A stretch of DNA of 64,000 nucleotides, from assembly GCA_017886205.1 (NCBI GenBank), contig JAFNEO010000009.1, positions 97,730-161,729 of the forward strand. Direction: 5' to 3'. A program made the position numbers and the translations under genes. The stretch's first letter is position 1, and each line of letters opens with the position of its first letter. The notes under the pieces are model-generated. The model worked only from the letters and a program-made list of their open reading frames with translations, was not told where the DNA came from and ran no database searches. Positions 63,989 to 64,000 of the stretch are shown here, piece after piece. This stretch comes from Candidatus Aminicenantota bacterium (lineage in GTDB: Bacteria > Acidobacteriota > Aminicenantia > Aminicenantales > UBA8522).

Positions 63989-64000
63989 GGGAGGCTGGTG

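Overview
This is a high-GC window (AT-rich only in scattered patches) from a diderm bacterium. The outer membrane is indicated by lptD, lpxD, a Wzz-type chain-length protein and an O-antigen ligase. RNase Y, YmdB, TlyA and the rny-ymdB-xseAB-ispA-dxs-tlyA-nadK order occur outside the usual Proteobacteria. My guess is an Acidobacteriota/Aminicenantota-like or deltaproteobacterial-grade anaerobe, but no rRNA is present and this stays an inference.

Region 1 (0-5 kb, minus strand): an amino-acid permease, a cyclic-2,3-diphosphoglycerate-synthase-like GTPase, carbamate kinase and ornithine carbamoyltransferase form a carbamoyl-phosphate/ATP module. The next gene runs off the left edge. A small basic protein gene and a phosphodiesterase follow at 4.9-5.7 kb. 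Region 2 (5.8-24 kb, plus strand) is a housekeeping block: tRNA-Val(GAC), thrS, infC (ATT start), rpmI, rplT, pheS, pheT (short form), zapB-like, zapA, rny, ymdB, xseA, xseB, ispA, dxs, tlyA, nadK, then glgA, trxA and trxB. Region 3 (24-27.8 kb, minus strand): atpZ, atpI, atpB and atpE of an F-type ATP synthase whose c subunit carries the Na+ ligand signature, followed by a YihY-family protein and lpxD.

Region 4 (27.8-59.8 kb, minus strand) is a 32-kb surface-polysaccharide locus and the most unusual part. From its upstream end it has a papain-like protease, a Wzz protein and a CDP-3,6-dideoxyhexose pathway (rfbG, rfbH/ddhC, an FNR-type reductase, rfbF). It continues with an SDR, a two-subunit TPP enzyme (E1-alpha/E1-beta) with no E2/E3, decayed acetolactate-synthase-like fragments, a Wzx flippase, an RfbV-like transferase, an EpsG/Wzy polymerase and several GT4 enzymes. 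Then come a three-gene UDP-2-acetamido-2,6-dideoxy-L-hexose pathway with a WbuB-like transferase, a PglF/PglE/acyltransferase/PglC-like set, and an O-antigen ligase. The locus is strewn with pseudogenes: a GT4 duplicate, a polymerase tail, a 2-epimerase remnant, a truncated initiating transferase, a crotonase tail and an IS630 relic. This suggests repeated replacement of the surface-glycan genes.

Region 5 (60-64 kb, plus strand) holds lptD, a long-form nucleotidyltransferase of the RmlA type and an RmlC-like epimerase, and ends in GC-rich inverted repeats.

The main hypothesis is that the E1-alpha/beta pair is a TPP carboligase that adds a two-carbon branch to a CDP-linked 3,6-dideoxy-4-keto sugar, taking the place of a YerE-type enzyme whose relics lie next to it. 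Secondary points are an apparent set of short-leader promoters (atpZ, glgA, lptD), an SD-sequestering hairpin in front of rny, and a PheT lacking its N-terminal tRNA-binding domain.
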